In this document: piece after piece, positions 1-8,768 of the stretch | Position numbering within the stretch: the first letter of the stretch is position 1 | Layout: each line of letters opens with the position of its first letter | From: Geobacillus thermodenitrificans subsp. thermodenitrificans DSM 465 | GTDB lineage: Bacteria; Bacillota; Bacilli; Bacillales; Anoxybacillaceae | DNA length: 64,000 nucleotides | Assembly (NCBI RefSeq): GCF_000496575.1 | Contig: NZ_AYKT01000006.1 | Coordinates: forward strand, 62,001-126,000 | Reading direction: 5' to 3' | Program-made: the position numbers and the translations under genes | The notes under the pieces: generated by a model | Told to the model about the DNA's origin: nothing | Database searches by the model: none | The model's input: only the letters and a program-made list of their open reading frames with translations

Positions 1-200
1 ATCTGCACGAGCATCATGGCGATGATATACCGATCCGATTCATTCGGCGCCGCTGGAGCATCAGCAAACATCGACAGCGCCAACAGCAACCGGTCTTCAT
101 CGACAGCCGGCGCCGGCACATGCTCGCGCAAATATGAATGATTAAGCAGCCGTTCAATTTGTTCCTTCAATGACGCCAATTTCACCATGATGTCATTCAC
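1..200 (-). CDS. hepS: Heptaprenyl diphosphate synthase component I, N-terminal part
   Basis: This is the first 66 or so codons of the small subunit of heptaprenyl diphosphate synthase, which with HepT makes the C35 side chain of menaquinone-7. The gene runs off the left edge. The visible protein aligns by eye with B. subtilis HepS, including the stretches HSYLREHVPAPAVDED and YIIAMMLVQ. I place the start at the GTG at 200 because AAGGGTGA lies 6 nt before it. An in-frame ATG at 188 is about 18 nt from that site, too far. The B. subtilis N-terminus (MQDIYGTLANL) also matches the GTG start. Position downstream of mtrB fits the usual folE-mtrB-hepS-menG-hepT order. Confidence 0.85.
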   Translation of the reverse strand, partial: MNDIMVKLASLKEQIERLLNHSYLREHVPAPAVDEDRLLLALSMFADAPAAPNESDRYIIAMMLVQ

Positions 201-301
201 ACGAATCACCCTTGTCCCCGAGAAATATCCGCACCGCAATGACGGACTCATTATAACACAATTTTGTCGAAAACGCTCTAGTTTGCTAGAAATTTGCGCG
301 G

Positions 302-526
302 TTACTTTTTCCCTTCCGATTCGATTGCGCCATGGCGCGTTTGAATATACGCCTTACCTCTCACTTTAATGGCTGACGTATGTTCTGTAAACTGGGCGAT
401 CAGCACTTCACCTTTATCGAGTTTTTCCGAATGATGAAACCTCGTATCCGCGCCGCGCGTCAGCCCAATGACGTTCACTCCGTCTTCGAGCGCTTTAATG
501 ACGACAAAATCGCTGTTCGTATACAT
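302..526 (-). CDS. mtrB: Tryptophan RNA-binding attenuation protein TRAP
   Basis: TRAP forms an 11-subunit ring that, when loaded with tryptophan, binds GAG/UAG repeats in trp leader RNAs and causes termination or blocks translation. The 74-residue protein looks identical or nearly so to the G. stearothermophilus TRAP of the crystal structures. The RNA-contacting residues appear as Lys35, Lys54 and Arg56 (37, 56 and 58 in B. subtilis numbering). Two ATG codons are adjacent (529 and 526). The second is better spaced from AAGGAGGG and gives the known 74-residue form. It lies 12 nt downstream of folE, as in the mtrAB operon. Confidence 0.97.
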   Translation of the reverse strand: MYTNSDFVVIKALEDGVNVIGLTRGADTRFHHSEKLDKGEVLIAQFTEHTSAIKVRGKAYIQTRHGAIESEGKK

Positions 527-538
527 CATTTGCCCTCC

Positions 539-1105
539 TTACGCTTTAATTAACGAAAGCACTTCGGACCGAGCGTTGGCGTCTGTTTCAAACACACCAC
601 GCACCGCCGTTGTGACTGTTTTCGCCCCCGGTTTCTTTACGCCGCGCATCGTCATACACATATGCTCCGCCTCAACGACAACCATGACTCCGTGCGGCTC
701 GAGCGCTTCGACGATTGAATCGGCCACTGTCGCCGTGATGCGCTCTTGCAACTGCGGACGGCGCGCCACCGCTTCGACAGCCCGGGCAAGTTTGCTCAAC
801 CCGGTCACTTTTCCTTCGCGCGGAATATAAGCGACATGAGCGACGCCGAAAAACGGCACTAAATGGTGTTCGCACATCGAATAAAACGGAATGTCTTTAA
901 CAAGCACGAGCTCCTCATGTTCCTCGCTGAATACGGTTTGAAAATGCTGCTTCGGGTCTTCCCGAAGCCCGGCGAACACCTCAGCATACATTTTTGCCAC
1001 CCGTTTTGGTGTATCAATAAGCCCTTCACGGTTCGGATCTTCGCCGATCGCTTCCAAGATGAGGCGGACCGCATATTCAATTTGTTCATAATTGATCTCT
1101 GACAT
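539..1105 (-). CDS. folE: GTP cyclohydrolase I
   Basis: FolE (MtrA) converts GTP to 7,8-dihydroneopterin triphosphate, the first step of folate synthesis. The protein has 188 residues, usual for the bacterial enzyme. Zinc-site motifs are visible: CEHH at residues 78-81 and a Cys in CMTMRG near residue 146. The ATG at 1105 is preceded by GGAGG at a 10-nt distance. The upstream in-frame extension is low complexity and lacks a ribosome site, so it was not used. The gene follows hbs, but a strong terminator lies between them. It is followed closely by mtrB. Confidence 0.96.
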   Translation of the reverse strand: MSEINYEQIEYAVRLILEAIGEDPNREGLIDTPKRVAKMYAEVFAGLREDPKQHFQTVFSEEHEELVLVKDIPFYSMCEHHLVPFFGVAHVAYIPREGKVTGLSKLARAVEAVARRPQLQERITATVADSIVEALEPHGVMVVVEAEHMCMTMRGVKKPGAKTVTTAVRGVFETDANARSEVLSLIKA

Positions 1106-1166
1106 ACAAACAACATCCTCCTGCGTCATAAAAGCTGCATGTAATCCGATTCTAGCATAGGGAGCG

Positions 1167-1206
1167 AAAAAAAACAAAAAAGAAGGGCAGTTGATCACCT
1201 GCCCTT
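1167..1206 (-). terminator. Rho-independent terminator of hbs
   Basis: A 9-bp stem (GAAGGGCAG with CTGCCCTTC, 1181-1206) is followed on the minus strand by a T-rich tail, 33 nt past the hbs stop. Confidence 0.85.
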
Positions 1207-1238
1207 CCCTCCTAAGCTCCTGCTTCGGCTATGTAGGC

Positions 1239-1511
1239 TTATTTTACAGCATCTTTTAATGCTTTGCCTGGTTTGAATGCAGGAACTTTGCTTGCCGGAA
1301 TTTCCATTTCTTCACCCGTTTGCGGGTTGCGTCCTTTCCGGGCAGCGCGCTCGCGCACTTCAAAGTTCCCAAAGCCGATTAATTGCACTTTATCGCCTTT
1401 TCGCAACGCTTCTGTAATCGAGTCAAATACCGCATCAACGGCTTTTGTTGCATCTTTTTTGGAAAGACCGCTTGTTTCAGCTACTGCGTTGATCAATTCC
1501 GTCTTGTTCAT
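1239..1511 (-). CDS. hbs: DNA-binding protein HU
   Basis: HU is the abundant nucleoid protein that bends DNA as a homodimer. The 90-residue product matches the G. stearothermophilus HU structure sequence as I remember it, starting [15 protein letters not shown] and carrying the RNPQTGEEM arm near residues 61-69. The ATG at 1511 sits behind GGGAGGAGGTG. An upstream in-frame extension is not needed. The gene is monocistronic, judging by the terminator that follows. Confidence 0.98.
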   Translation of the reverse strand: MNKTELINAVAETSGLSKKDATKAVDAVFDSITEALRKGDKVQLIGFGNFEVRERAARKGRNPQTGEEMEIPASKVPAFKPGKALKDAVK

Positions 1512-1997
1512 GCCATTCACCTCCTCCCAAGGGAGCTCATCTTGTTTACTACCATTTGTGCACACTTTTCTGCTTTTCTATACATAGACATTAACAGCTT
1601 TGGCGGCGAAAAGGTTGGCGCACGCAAGAATAAGCGCTGCACCCACGTAGCCAATGATTCTGTTTTCATTCAGAACGACTGACAGAAAATGCGCCCGTAC
1701 CCGCCGCCGATCGAGGCGTCCCCTTGACAGTTCAGGCGCCACCTGCCTCTTCAAGATGAGGCGGAAGGAGCGACGGAACTGCCTTCGTTCCGCCAAGATG
1801 CGGTGACATGCCTAATCTTAACCAATTTATCGCGATAATTCAACATCTTTTTCGCCAAAGCGGCCAATTTTAGGCATATTTCACCAAAACAATGATTTCA
1901 GATAAAAGATTACCATAACGCCATGCGCATAATCAAGTGCCAATCCTGATTTCTCAAGGGTTTCAGCGATTTTTTTCTCCTATGAAAGATTAATGGC
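1512..1997. other. Long intergenic region between spoIVA and hbs
   Basis: About 490 bp without a convincing gene. The hbs promoter must lie here, but I could not pick one good -35/-10 pair. Positions 1681-1805 form a discrete GC-rich patch of inverted repeats, for example a 7-bp stem 1760-1766 with 1788-1794 (GGCGGAA/TTCCGCC) next to GCCTC/GAGGC. The flanks at 1806-1995 are AT-rich. Confidence 0.6.
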
Positions 1998-2026
1998 GAA
2001 AAAAAAAGAGCTCCCGGATTGGGAGC
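1998..2026 (-). terminator. Rho-independent terminator of spoIVA
   Basis: The stem AGCTCCC/GGGAGCT (2009-2026) is followed on the minus strand by nine or more T residues, 23 nt past the spoIVA stop. Confidence 0.88.
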
Positions 2027-2048
2027 TGAGCGCGCGGTCTTCGTTTTT

Positions 2049-3527
2049 CTATAAAATAATGGCGATGAGGCCGCCGGAGCCTTCGTTGATGATGCGTTCG
2101 AGCGTTTCTTTCAGCTTGTAGCGGGCGTTTTCTGGCATGAGCGCAAGTTTCGCTTGGATGCCTTCGCGGACGATCGAGCTGAGCGATCGGCCGAAAATAT
2201 CGGAGTTCCAAATCGACAGCGGATCGTCTTCAAAATCTTGCATTAAATAACGAACGAGCTCTTCGCTTTGTTTTTCCGTACCGATAATCGGCGCGAATTC
2301 CGATTCGACATCGACTTTAATCATATGGATGGACGGAGCAACCGCTTTTAAACGAACGCCAAAACGCGATCCTTGGCGGATGATTTCCGGTTCGTCAAGG
2401 CTCATGTCAGACAAAGCAGGCGAAGCGATGCCGTATCCTGTTTGTTTGACCATTTTCAATGCGTCAGCGATTTGATCGTACTCTGCTTTTGCATGGGCGA
2501 AGTCTTGCATAAGCTGGAGCAAGTGGTCTTTGCCGCGAATTTCAACGCCGACGATTTCTTTTAAAATTTGGTCGTACAGCTCATCCGGCGCATACAAGTC
2601 AATTTCGGCGATCCCTTGCCCCATTTCGATGCCGGCAAGCCGTGCCTTTTCAATGAAATCGTACTCAGCAAACTGCTGAACAACCCGATCAACATCGCGC
2701 AGCCGCTTAATGTCTTTCACCGTGTCGCGTACCGCTTCCTGATAGCTTTCACGCAGCCAATGGTCCTCACGAAGCACCATCACCCAACTCGGCAAGTTGA
2801 CGTTCACTTCGAGCACCGGAAATTCATATAATGCCTCACGAAGCACGTTATATACATCGGTCTCGCGCATGCTTTCCACGCTCATAGCGAGCACCGGGAT
2901 GTCGTACTTTTCAGCAAGCTCGCGGCGGAGCGCTTCGGTTTCCGGATGATGCGGCCGAACGGTGTTGACGACCATAATAAACGGCTTGCCGACTTCTTTC
3001 AGTTCGCCAATGACCCGTTCCTCAGCTTCTACGTAGTCTTGACGTGGAATTTCCCCGATCGAGCCATCCGTCGTAATGACAACCCCGATCGTCGAATGTT
3101 CTTGAATGACTTTCCTTGTCCCGATTTCTGCCGCCTCTTGAAACGGGATCGGCTCTTCATACCAAGGGGTGTGGATCATCCGCGGGCCGTTTTCATCTTC
3201 ATACCCTTTCGCGCCAGGCACGGCATAGCCGACGCAGTCGACAAGGCGAATGTTGACTTCAAGCCCGTCATCGACTTTCACCGTCACCGCTTGGTTTGGC
3301 ACGAATTTCGGTTCCGTCGTCATAATCGTTTTGCCGGCGGCGCTTTGCGGCAGTTCGTCTTGGGCGCGCGCTTTATCGGCTTCGTTTTTAATGTTCGGAA
3401 TGACAACAAGCTCCATAAACCGTTTAATAAATGTCGATTTTCCGGTACGGACAGCGCCGACAACGCCTAAATAAATGTCGCCGCCGGTCCTCTCGGCGAT
3501 ATCTTTAAAAATATCGACCTTTTCCAA
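2049..3527 (-). CDS. spoIVA: Spore coat basement-layer ATPase SpoIVA
   Basis: SpoIVA polymerises with ATP hydrolysis into the basement layer under the spore coat, anchored to the outer forespore membrane by SpoVM. The product has 492 residues, the same as B. subtilis, with a Walker A motif GAVRTGKST at 24-32 (Lys30) and the conserved C-terminus ending SGGLIAIIL. The start is a TTG at 3527, 6 nt after GGAGGGG. It gives the N-terminus (M)EKVDIFKDIAERTGG, matching the family exactly. The ATG-initiated extension upstream overlaps the promoter region. A sigma-E-like promoter lies just upstream. Confidence 0.97.
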   Translation of the reverse strand: MEKVDIFKDIAERTGGDIYLGVVGAVRTGKSTFIKRFMELVVIPNIKNEADKARAQDELPQSAAGKTIMTTEPKFVPNQAVTVKVDDGLEVNIRLVDCVGYAVPGAKGYEDENGPRMIHTPWYEEPIPFQEAAEIGTRKVIQEHSTIGVVITTDGSIGEIPRQDYVEAEERVIGELKEVGKPFIMVVNTVRPHHPETEALRRELAEKYDIPVLAMSVESMRETDVYNVLREALYEFPVLEVNVNLPSWVMVLREDHWLRESYQEAVRDTVKDIKRLRDVDRVVQQFAEYDFIEKARLAGIEMGQGIAEIDLYAPDELYDQILKEIVGVEIRGKDHLLQLMQDFAHAKAEYDQIADALKMVKQTGYGIASPALSDMSLDEPEIIRQGSRFGVRLKAVAPSIHMIKVDVESEFAPIIGTEKQSEELVRYLMQDFEDDPLSIWNSDIFGRSLSSIVREGIQAKLALMPENARYKLKETLERIINEGSGGLIAIIL

Positions 3528-3575
3528 ATGACTCCCCTCCAGTCCTTCGGTCGTTATTAGAAACAACGAAATCAA

Positions 3576-3605
3576 CTAGTATGATAGGACACTATATGCA
3601 TATGA
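3576..3605 (-). promoter_or_regulatory. Candidate sigma-E promoter of spoIVA
   Basis: On the minus strand an ATA (-35 core, 3603-3601) is followed after 17 nt by CATACTAG (-10, 3583-3576). This resembles the sigma-E pattern ATA-N16-18-CATACA. It lies about 50 nt before the TTG start. SpoIVA is mother-cell expressed in B. subtilis. Confidence 0.5.
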
Positions 3606-3639
3606 TGTTGTCCTATTCGGTTATGACTAAAAAGCGATG

Positions 3640-3681
3640 AAAAAATCCCTTCTCTAGAATGTATTTTCCTAGAGAAGGGAT
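3640..3681 (-). terminator. Rho-independent terminator of yphF
   Basis: A 13-bp stem (ATCCCTTCTCTAG with CTAGAGAAGGGAT) with a short T tail on the minus strand begins 7 nt after the yphF stop. Confidence 0.85.
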
Positions 3682-3687
3682 GATGAC

Positions 3688-4410
3688 TCATTTCGTGAAA
3701 AAAATCGGCTCGTTCGTTTTGGCATCGATCGTATACGGAAGGGAGTACGCCGGTACAAAGAGAGAGTGATCCGTCAACAGAGCACGGATGTCATCTCCCG
3801 GCTTATAATGGTGCGGATATTTTTTCAAGGCGTTATACAGGTCAGAACGGTAATCAATGTAAATTTCCCCCCTGCCGTCAATGACAAACGACAAGTTGTT
3901 GCCGGAAAACGGACTGACCGCGTATGGCGGCTCTTTGTAGCCGAGTTTCTTGTAATCGAGTGTAAACACACCTGGCGCGACAACATCTTTAAACGGCGGA
4001 TAACGGTGCTCATCCGTATACATCTTCAGCCGCAGCTTCAGATCGCGGATGCGCTCAGCTAAGCGTAAATCGAGGAGCTTGACCGTTGGGTTCGTTTCCG
4101 CATCAATAATGACATATTGAAAGACGCCTCCACTTTCATAGGCGTTTCCTGGCGGTTCCTGCATATAGCGCGGAACGAGTTTTTGGAAATCAATTGGGTA
4201 CTTTAAGTAAACCGGCGTTTTCATATCGCGCGTTTTAATCGGCAACAGTCCGCCGGTCGCCTTCCGGTACTCATTAACCGCCGATTGGACGGCCGCCACT
4301 TGGTCTTTGTAAGGGATTTGGTTTTGTTTTAGCCGCTCTTGCGGATATAAACACCCAGAAAGCGGCACGATAAACAGGCAGACTAAAAGGAAGCGAGCAA
4401 TCTGTTTCAT
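3688..4410 (-). CDS. yphF: YphF-family sporulation-region lipoprotein
   Basis: A 240-residue predicted lipoprotein of unknown function, conserved next to spoIVA in Bacillaceae. The N-terminus MKQIARFLLVCLFIVPLSGC is a lipoprotein signal with lipobox LSGC, so Cys20 would be lipidated and the rest lies outside the membrane. No catalytic motif is recognised. The ATG at 4410 has GGAGG 5 nt before it and gives a clean signal peptide, unlike the longer in-frame readings. It lies 19 nt downstream of yphE, suggesting co-transcription. Confidence 0.85.
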   Translation of the reverse strand: MKQIARFLLVCLFIVPLSGCLYPQERLKQNQIPYKDQVAAVQSAVNEYRKATGGLLPIKTRDMKTPVYLKYPIDFQKLVPRYMQEPPGNAYESGGVFQYVIIDAETNPTVKLLDLRLAERIRDLKLRLKMYTDEHRYPPFKDVVAPGVFTLDYKKLGYKEPPYAVSPFSGNNLSFVIDGRGEIYIDYRSDLYNALKKYPHHYKPGDDIRALLTDHSLFVPAYSLPYTIDAKTNEPIFFTK

Positions 4411-4429
4411 GAGTTCCTCCATCCTTTGA

Positions 4430-4633
4430 CTATTGCGGCGTCGGTCCGCTGAACACAACGAAAAAGATGATGATGCCAGCTAACACTAACAGAATATAGG
4501 CAATAAACGACAAAAGAAAGCTTAACCATTTGATCTTGATCTTATAGCGGCTCAAATAAATGAAGCCGACTGAAATAAACATAAATACCATCGAGGTGAT
4601 GGCGATCCACATTTTTGCCAAAGCTGGTGACAT
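4430..4633 (-). CDS. yphE: Small two-helix membrane protein, YphE (DUF2768) family
   Basis: A 67-residue protein with two predicted membrane helices (about 8-27 and 36-60), separated by a short basic loop (RYKIKIK). It matches the DUF2768 family found between gpsA and spoIVA in Bacillus. Function is unknown. GGAGG precedes the ATG at 4633. A -10-like TATAAT at 4667-4662 could serve it. Co-transcription with yphF is likely. Confidence 0.82.
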   Translation of the reverse strand: MSPALAKMWIAITSMVFMFISVGFIYLSRYKIKIKWLSFLLSFIAYILLVLAGIIIFFVVFSGPTPQ

Positions 4634-4677
4634 GGGCGTTCCTCCTTTTTCGACAACTACTATTATAGCATCGCCAT

Positions 4678-4719
4678 AAAAAAAGCTGAAGTAAAGCGGG
4701 GCTTTCTTTACTTCAGCAT
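4678..4719 (-). terminator. Rho-independent terminator downstream of gpsA
   Basis: A perfect 12-bp stem (GCTGAAGTAAAG with CTTTACTTCAGC) is followed by seven T residues on the minus strand. It lies about 100 nt past the gpsA stop. Confidence 0.85.
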
Positions 4720-4815
4720 CGCCTTATACCCTTCCGGAAGCTCGAGCCGATGATGGTTCGTCATATTGTATGCAAAACAGAGACGACTTGTATCACCATC
4801 CGCCTATTTTCGGTG

Positions 4816-5847
4816 TTACTGTTCGGCAAAAATGTTCATTAAATCGTTCATTTCCTGCTTTTTTCCGCGCGCCATGAGTGAATCGACCGCTTCTTTCGGA
4901 TTTTTTCCGTCAAACAGCACTTCATAGAGCACTTCGGTAATCGGCATTTTCACACCGAGCTCTTTTGCCAACTCATAGGCGGCTTTTGTCGTCCGCACTC
5001 CCTCAACAACCATCCCCATGCTTTCAAGCACATCATCAAGCTTTTTTCCTTGGCCAAGCATATGGCCGGCTCTCCAGTTGCGGGAATGAACACTTGTGCA
5101 CGTGACGATCAAATCGCCGACCCCAGCCAGTCCGGCAAACGTCAACGGGTTAGCGCCGAGGGCGCAGCCAAGACGGGCTATCTCAGCCAATCCCCGCGTA
5201 ATCAGAGCCGCCTTTGCGTTATCTCCATAGCCAAGCCCATCGCTGATGCCGGCGGCTAATGCAATAATGTTTTTCAGCGCCCCGCCGACTTCGACACCGA
5301 CTAAGTCAGGGTTCGTATAAACGCGGAAATAGTGGTGATTCATAAATACATCTTGAATACGCTGTGCCGCTTCCATGTTCGGCGATGACACCGCCACCGT
5401 CGTCGGATGGCGGAGCACCACTTCCTCAGCATGGCTCGGCCCGGAAAGGACGACGACGTCCTCTAGCCATTCACTGATTTCTTCGGTGACAATTTCCGAC
5501 ACGCGCTTATGCGTCCCCGGCTCGATTCCTTTACTGACGGCAACGATCGTGATCGGCGCAGCCAAACACATGCGCGCTCTCTGGAGTACCTCGCGGATCG
5601 CTTTCGTCGGCACGGCTAGCACGACAATGGAAACGCCATCAAGCGCGGCGTCAAGGTCGTCATAACCGATAATAGCCTCCGGCAGGCGGACGCCTGGCAA
5701 ATATTTTTCGTTCGTCCGCTGTTCATTGATCTCCCTCACTTGTTCAGCCCGATGGCTCCAAAGCCGAACGCGGTGCCCGTTGTCAGCTAAAACGAGCGCC
5801 AACGCCGTCCCCCAACTTCCTGCCCCCAATACGGTAATGTTCTCCAT
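4816..5847 (-). CDS. gpsA: NAD(P)H-dependent glycerol-3-phosphate dehydrogenase
   Basis: GpsA reduces dihydroxyacetone phosphate to sn-glycerol 3-phosphate for phospholipid synthesis. The 343-residue cytoplasmic protein begins [17 protein letters not shown], with the Rossmann motif GAGSWG at 7-12. The active-site stretch [14 protein letters not shown] is near residue 190, and the C-terminal domain contains [12 protein letters not shown]. The ATG at 5847 follows a purine-rich AGGAAGTGGG. The order der-gpsA-yphE-yphF-spoIVA is the Bacillus one. A 258-nt gap with a palindromic element separates it from der. Confidence 0.96.
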   Translation of the reverse strand: MENITVLGAGSWGTALALVLADNGHRVRLWSHRAEQVREINEQRTNEKYLPGVRLPEAIIGYDDLDAALDGVSIVVLAVPTKAIREVLQRARMCLAAPITIVAVSKGIEPGTHKRVSEIVTEEISEWLEDVVVLSGPSHAEEVVLRHPTTVAVSSPNMEAAQRIQDVFMNHHYFRVYTNPDLVGVEVGGALKNIIALAAGISDGLGYGDNAKAALITRGLAEIARLGCALGANPLTFAGLAGVGDLIVTCTSVHSRNWRAGHMLGQGKKLDDVLESMGMVVEGVRTTKAAYELAKELGVKMPITEVLYEVLFDGKNPKEAVDSLMARGKKQEMNDLMNIFAEQ

Positions 5848-5997
5848 CGCTTCCCACTTCCTTTGCCCGATTGTCACTTTCCTGAAAAACGCTGCTCGAG
5901 GTCAAATCACCTTCGCCTTTGGATGGCCAGTCTCTTCCGGCGAAGAACATGTGCCCGCCGCGACAAATCGCTCACGCTTTTCTTTCTGTCTAGCTTT

Positions 5998-6094
5998 GGC
6001 GCCTAGCTCTCTTCCGACAAATAACCTCCCCCCTCGGGGTGCAAGCACCCCTGCGGGTGAAGAACATTTGGCTTCGAGAGCTAATCTCGGCGCC
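5998..6094. repeat. 97-bp palindromic element between der and gpsA
   Basis: GGCGCC followed by TAGCTCTC at the left end is mirrored by GAGAGCTA and GGCGCC at the right end. In the centre lies a perfect hairpin GGGGTGC-AA-GCACCCC (6036-6051). There is no T tract on either side, so it is not a standard terminator. Only one copy was noticed in this window. It may be a dispersed genomic repeat or a structured RNA element; that is inference. Confidence 0.55.
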
Positions 6095-6104
6095 GCCGCT
6101 TTTC

Positions 6105-7415
6105 TTATTTCCGCGGGCGGGCAATGATTTTGATCGGTGTACCTTCGAAGCCGAACGCGTCGCGGATGCGATTTTCCAAAAATCGTTCATATGAAAAGTG
6201 CATGAGTTCCGGATCATTGACAAAAGCGACGAACGTCGGCGGTTTGACGGCGACTTGCGTCATATAATAAATTTTCAGGCGCCGCCCGTTATGCGTCGGC
6301 GTCGGGTTCATCGCCACCGCATCCATAATGACTTCATTGAGCACGTTCGTTTGAACGCGCATCGCATGGTTGTCACTTACGAGTTGCACGAGCGGCAACA
6401 GCTTATGAAGCCGCTGTTTTGTCTTCGCCGACACAAATAAAATCGGCGCATAGTCCAAAAACGGAAAATGATCGCGAATTTTCCGCTCAAACTCCACCAT
6501 TGTTTTATCGTCTTTTTCGACGGCATCCCATTTATTGACGACGAGAATGACGCCACGCCCTGCCTCATGTGCATACCCGGCGATTTTTTTATCCTGTTCA
6601 ATAATCCCTTCCTCTGCGTTCAGGACAACGAGCACGACATCCGAGCGCTCAATGGCTCTTAGCGCACGCAATACACTGTATTTCTCCGTGCTTTCGTAAA
6701 TTTTTCCTCGTTTGCGCATTCCTGCTGTATCGATAATAACATATTTCTGACCTTCGCGGACAAACGAGGTGTCCACAGCGTCCCTCGTCGTGCCGGCGAT
6801 GTCGCTGACAATCACTCGTTCTTCCCCTAAAATGGCGTTAACCAGCGACGATTTACCGACGTTTGGCCGGCCGATGAGGCAAAACTTAATCACGTCTTCC
6901 TCATATTCTTGGCCGTGATCTTTCGGAAAATGGCGGGCAACGGCGTCAAGCAAATCGCCAAGTCCCGTTCCGTGCGCCCCGGAAATGGGGTACGGCTCGC
7001 CAAAACCAAGAGCGTAAAAATCGTAAATCAAATCACGCATCTCCGGGTTATCGATTTTATTCACGGCGAGCACGACCGGCTTATTCGACCGGCGCAGCAG
7101 TTTCGCCACTTCTTCATCAGCGGCTGTCACACCGTCACGGCCGTTCGTCATAAAGATGATGACGTCCGCCTCATCGATGGCGATTTCTGCCTGCTGACGA
7201 ATTTGCACAAGCAGCGGCTCATCACCGATGTCAATGCCTCCCGTGTCAATTAAATAAAATGAATGGTTCAACCATTCGGCGCTGCTGTAAATGCGGTCGC
7301 GCGTCACCCCCGGTACATCCTCAACGATGGAAATGCGTTCTCCGACGATGCGGTTGAAAATGGTTGATTTCCCCACATTCGGACGGCCGACAATGGCCAC
7401 GACTGGATTTGCCAT
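6105..7415 (-). CDS. der: Ribosome-assembly GTPase Der (EngA)
   Basis: Der is a double-domain GTPase required for 50S subunit maturation. The 436-residue protein shows two G domains, each with a P-loop: GRPNVGKST at 9-17 and GRPNVGKSS near 183. Each has its DTxG and NKxD motifs (DTGG and NKID, then DTAG and NKWD). A KH-like C-terminal domain follows. The ATG at 7415 ([16 protein letters not shown]) follows GGGTGG. Length and domain order are normal. Confidence 0.97.
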   Translation of the reverse strand: MANPVVAIVGRPNVGKSTIFNRIVGERISIVEDVPGVTRDRIYSSAEWLNHSFYLIDTGGIDIGDEPLLVQIRQQAEIAIDEADVIIFMTNGRDGVTAADEEVAKLLRRSNKPVVLAVNKIDNPEMRDLIYDFYALGFGEPYPISGAHGTGLGDLLDAVARHFPKDHGQEYEEDVIKFCLIGRPNVGKSSLVNAILGEERVIVSDIAGTTRDAVDTSFVREGQKYVIIDTAGMRKRGKIYESTEKYSVLRALRAIERSDVVLVVLNAEEGIIEQDKKIAGYAHEAGRGVILVVNKWDAVEKDDKTMVEFERKIRDHFPFLDYAPILFVSAKTKQRLHKLLPLVQLVSDNHAMRVQTNVLNEVIMDAVAMNPTPTHNGRRLKIYYMTQVAVKPPTFVAFVNDPELMHFSYERFLENRIRDAFGFEGTPIKIIARPRK

Positions 7416-7456
7416 GCTACCACCCTTTATCCTCATTTTTACATCGTTTTGCTCTT

Positions 7457-7483
7457 GAAAAAAAACGCCCTGCTCCTAGGGCA
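7457..7483 (-). terminator. Rho-independent terminator before der
   Basis: Minus-strand GCCCT-AGGAGC-AGGGC followed by G and eight T residues. It would stop transcripts coming from the YIEGIA cluster. The 208 bp between it and 7691 hold no recognisable gene. Confidence 0.75.
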
Positions 7484-7690
7484 TCGGTTCACCACCGTTA
7501 AGCGTACTGACGCTCCATTTCTTTTACTGCCAAAGTTATGGGGAGCTGCCTCCTCTTTTTTTACATGTTTTGTCCATTTAGGTTACATGAACATGTGCAG
7601 TTTTACCCATCAAGGATATCTTTTGGTGATGAACCAAGACATGCTACAACTGCTTTATTTTATCAAAAAGCGAAACGTCCAACAACCGCT

Positions 7691-7876
7691 TTAATGCTTG
7701 ACAATCACAAACAATCCGTCACTTAGTTCATGGGCGATGCCGTCTAAAATCGCCTCTAAATTGGTAGCGATCTGTTCCATTTCCTCTTTTGTGCGGCAAA
7801 CGAAAATCGGGGCACCACCGGCCACGTTTTCAGCATTGGTCGTAATAATGGCCAAAATCATTTTTTCATGCGTCAT
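7691..7876 (-). CDS. Capping-complex subunit for YIEGIA protein
   Basis: A 61-residue soluble protein starting MTHEKMILAIITTNAENVAGG. It is of the small family annotated as the capping complex subunit for YIEGIA and found directly after YIEGIA genes in spore formers. Its exact role is not established. The ATG at 7876 overlaps the end of the upstream YIEGIA gene by 11 nt, a sign of translational coupling. The longer in-frame reading lies entirely inside the YIEGIA gene and was rejected. Confidence 0.75.
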   Translation of the reverse strand: MTHEKMILAIITTNAENVAGGAPIFVCRTKEEMEQIATNLEAILDGIAHELSDGLFVIVKH

Positions 7877-8768
7877 CACTGCCGCCTCCTCTCCGTTTCC
7901 ACCGCCGTTTCGCCGGCATGCGGATGGCGCTCTCAAGCACCGGAACATTTTCAATGACCGCTTTCGCCTTTTCGACATCCTTCACTTGCGGCAAAATGAA
8001 AACGCCGACGCGACCGTCGTTTAAATCGCGTTTGGCAAGCGGCACGAGCGCCGGTGTTCCCGAGTCACGGTAAATGCCAAGCGCCGTCGATACATCGTGC
8101 AAAATCGCTTGCCGCTGCCCAAGGTTGGCGATCGTTGTTCGGGCGTTGAAGTTTTTCGGCGTCAAAATAAAGCCCATCCCGTAACGCAAAATCTCTTCCC
8201 TTCGCGCCGGCAACCCGATATTCATAATGTAAATATTGTCGACATAAAGCCCTGCTCCTTCAAAATGAGGCTTGACATATTTCACATCGGCGATATCTTT
8301 CAACCGGCTTCCGCTCATAAACCGCCGCGCCACCATTATGCCGATGACGCTGACCACGAGCGCAGCCCAAACATTCCACATTAAATAAAAGAGCGTGGAG
8401 AAAAAAGAGACGAAAATAACTAAATAGTTCCGCCCTTCAAAAACAATCGCAATACCTTCAATGTATGTTTTTCCGCGCGGCACTAGTTCATACTGATCCA
8501 GCTCGTTTAACGTATTGCGCTCCATATTGCGTACGTCGCGAAACTGCGAAGCCGCCAACGCCAAAAACGTGATGGCCGCAAATTCTTTTTCCATAATCGC
8601 CGGCACAGCAATCGTACCCAAGCCGGCTGCGATGGCTCCTAACGCGATATGGATCGTCCGGCCGTGCAAGTATGTCGGGTATTGGCGGTAATCAGTGCGC
8701 AATAAATAAAGACGCGTTAATACCCCAACAGCCACACCGTATAAAATTGGAAATGTATATTCGTTCAC
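7866..8768 (-). CDS. yphB: YIEGIA-domain membrane protein (YphB/SeaA-like)
   Basis: A 300-residue membrane protein carrying the family-defining KTYIEGIAIVFE stretch near residue 101. Predicted membrane segments lie at about 5-22, 38-58, 60-78 and 112-145, followed by a soluble C-terminal half of about 130 residues and a basic tail. It occupies the place of yphB, upstream of der, in Bacillus, where the gene is linked to spore envelope assembly. The start ATGA at 8768 overlaps the yphA stop by 4 nt. Function at the molecular level is unknown. Confidence 0.78.
   Translation of the reverse strand: MNEYTFPILYGVAVGVLTRLYLLRTDYRQYPTYLHGRTIHIALGAIAAGLGTIAVPAIMEKEFAAITFLALAASQFRDVRNMERNTLNELDQYELVPRGKTYIEGIAIVFEGRNYLVIFVSFFSTLFYLMWNVWAALVVSVIGIMVARRFMSGSRLKDIADVKYVKPHFEGAGLYVDNIYIMNIGLPARREEILRYGMGFILTPKNFNARTTIANLGQRQAILHDVSTALGIYRDSGTPALVPLAKRDLNDGRVGVFILPQVKDVEKAKAVIENVPVLESAIRMPAKRRWKRRGGGSDDA

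Noticed and set aside
1578-1796. 72-codon minus-strand frame upstream of hbs with a hydrophobic C-terminus
   Set aside because: No ribosome site at any start. The N-terminal half is Arg-rich translation of the GC-rich repeat patch, and I recognise no family.
7449-7694. Plus-strand frame between der and the YIEGIA cluster
   Set aside because: It reads through a minus-strand terminator, has Cys/Phe-rich low-quality composition and no ribosome site.
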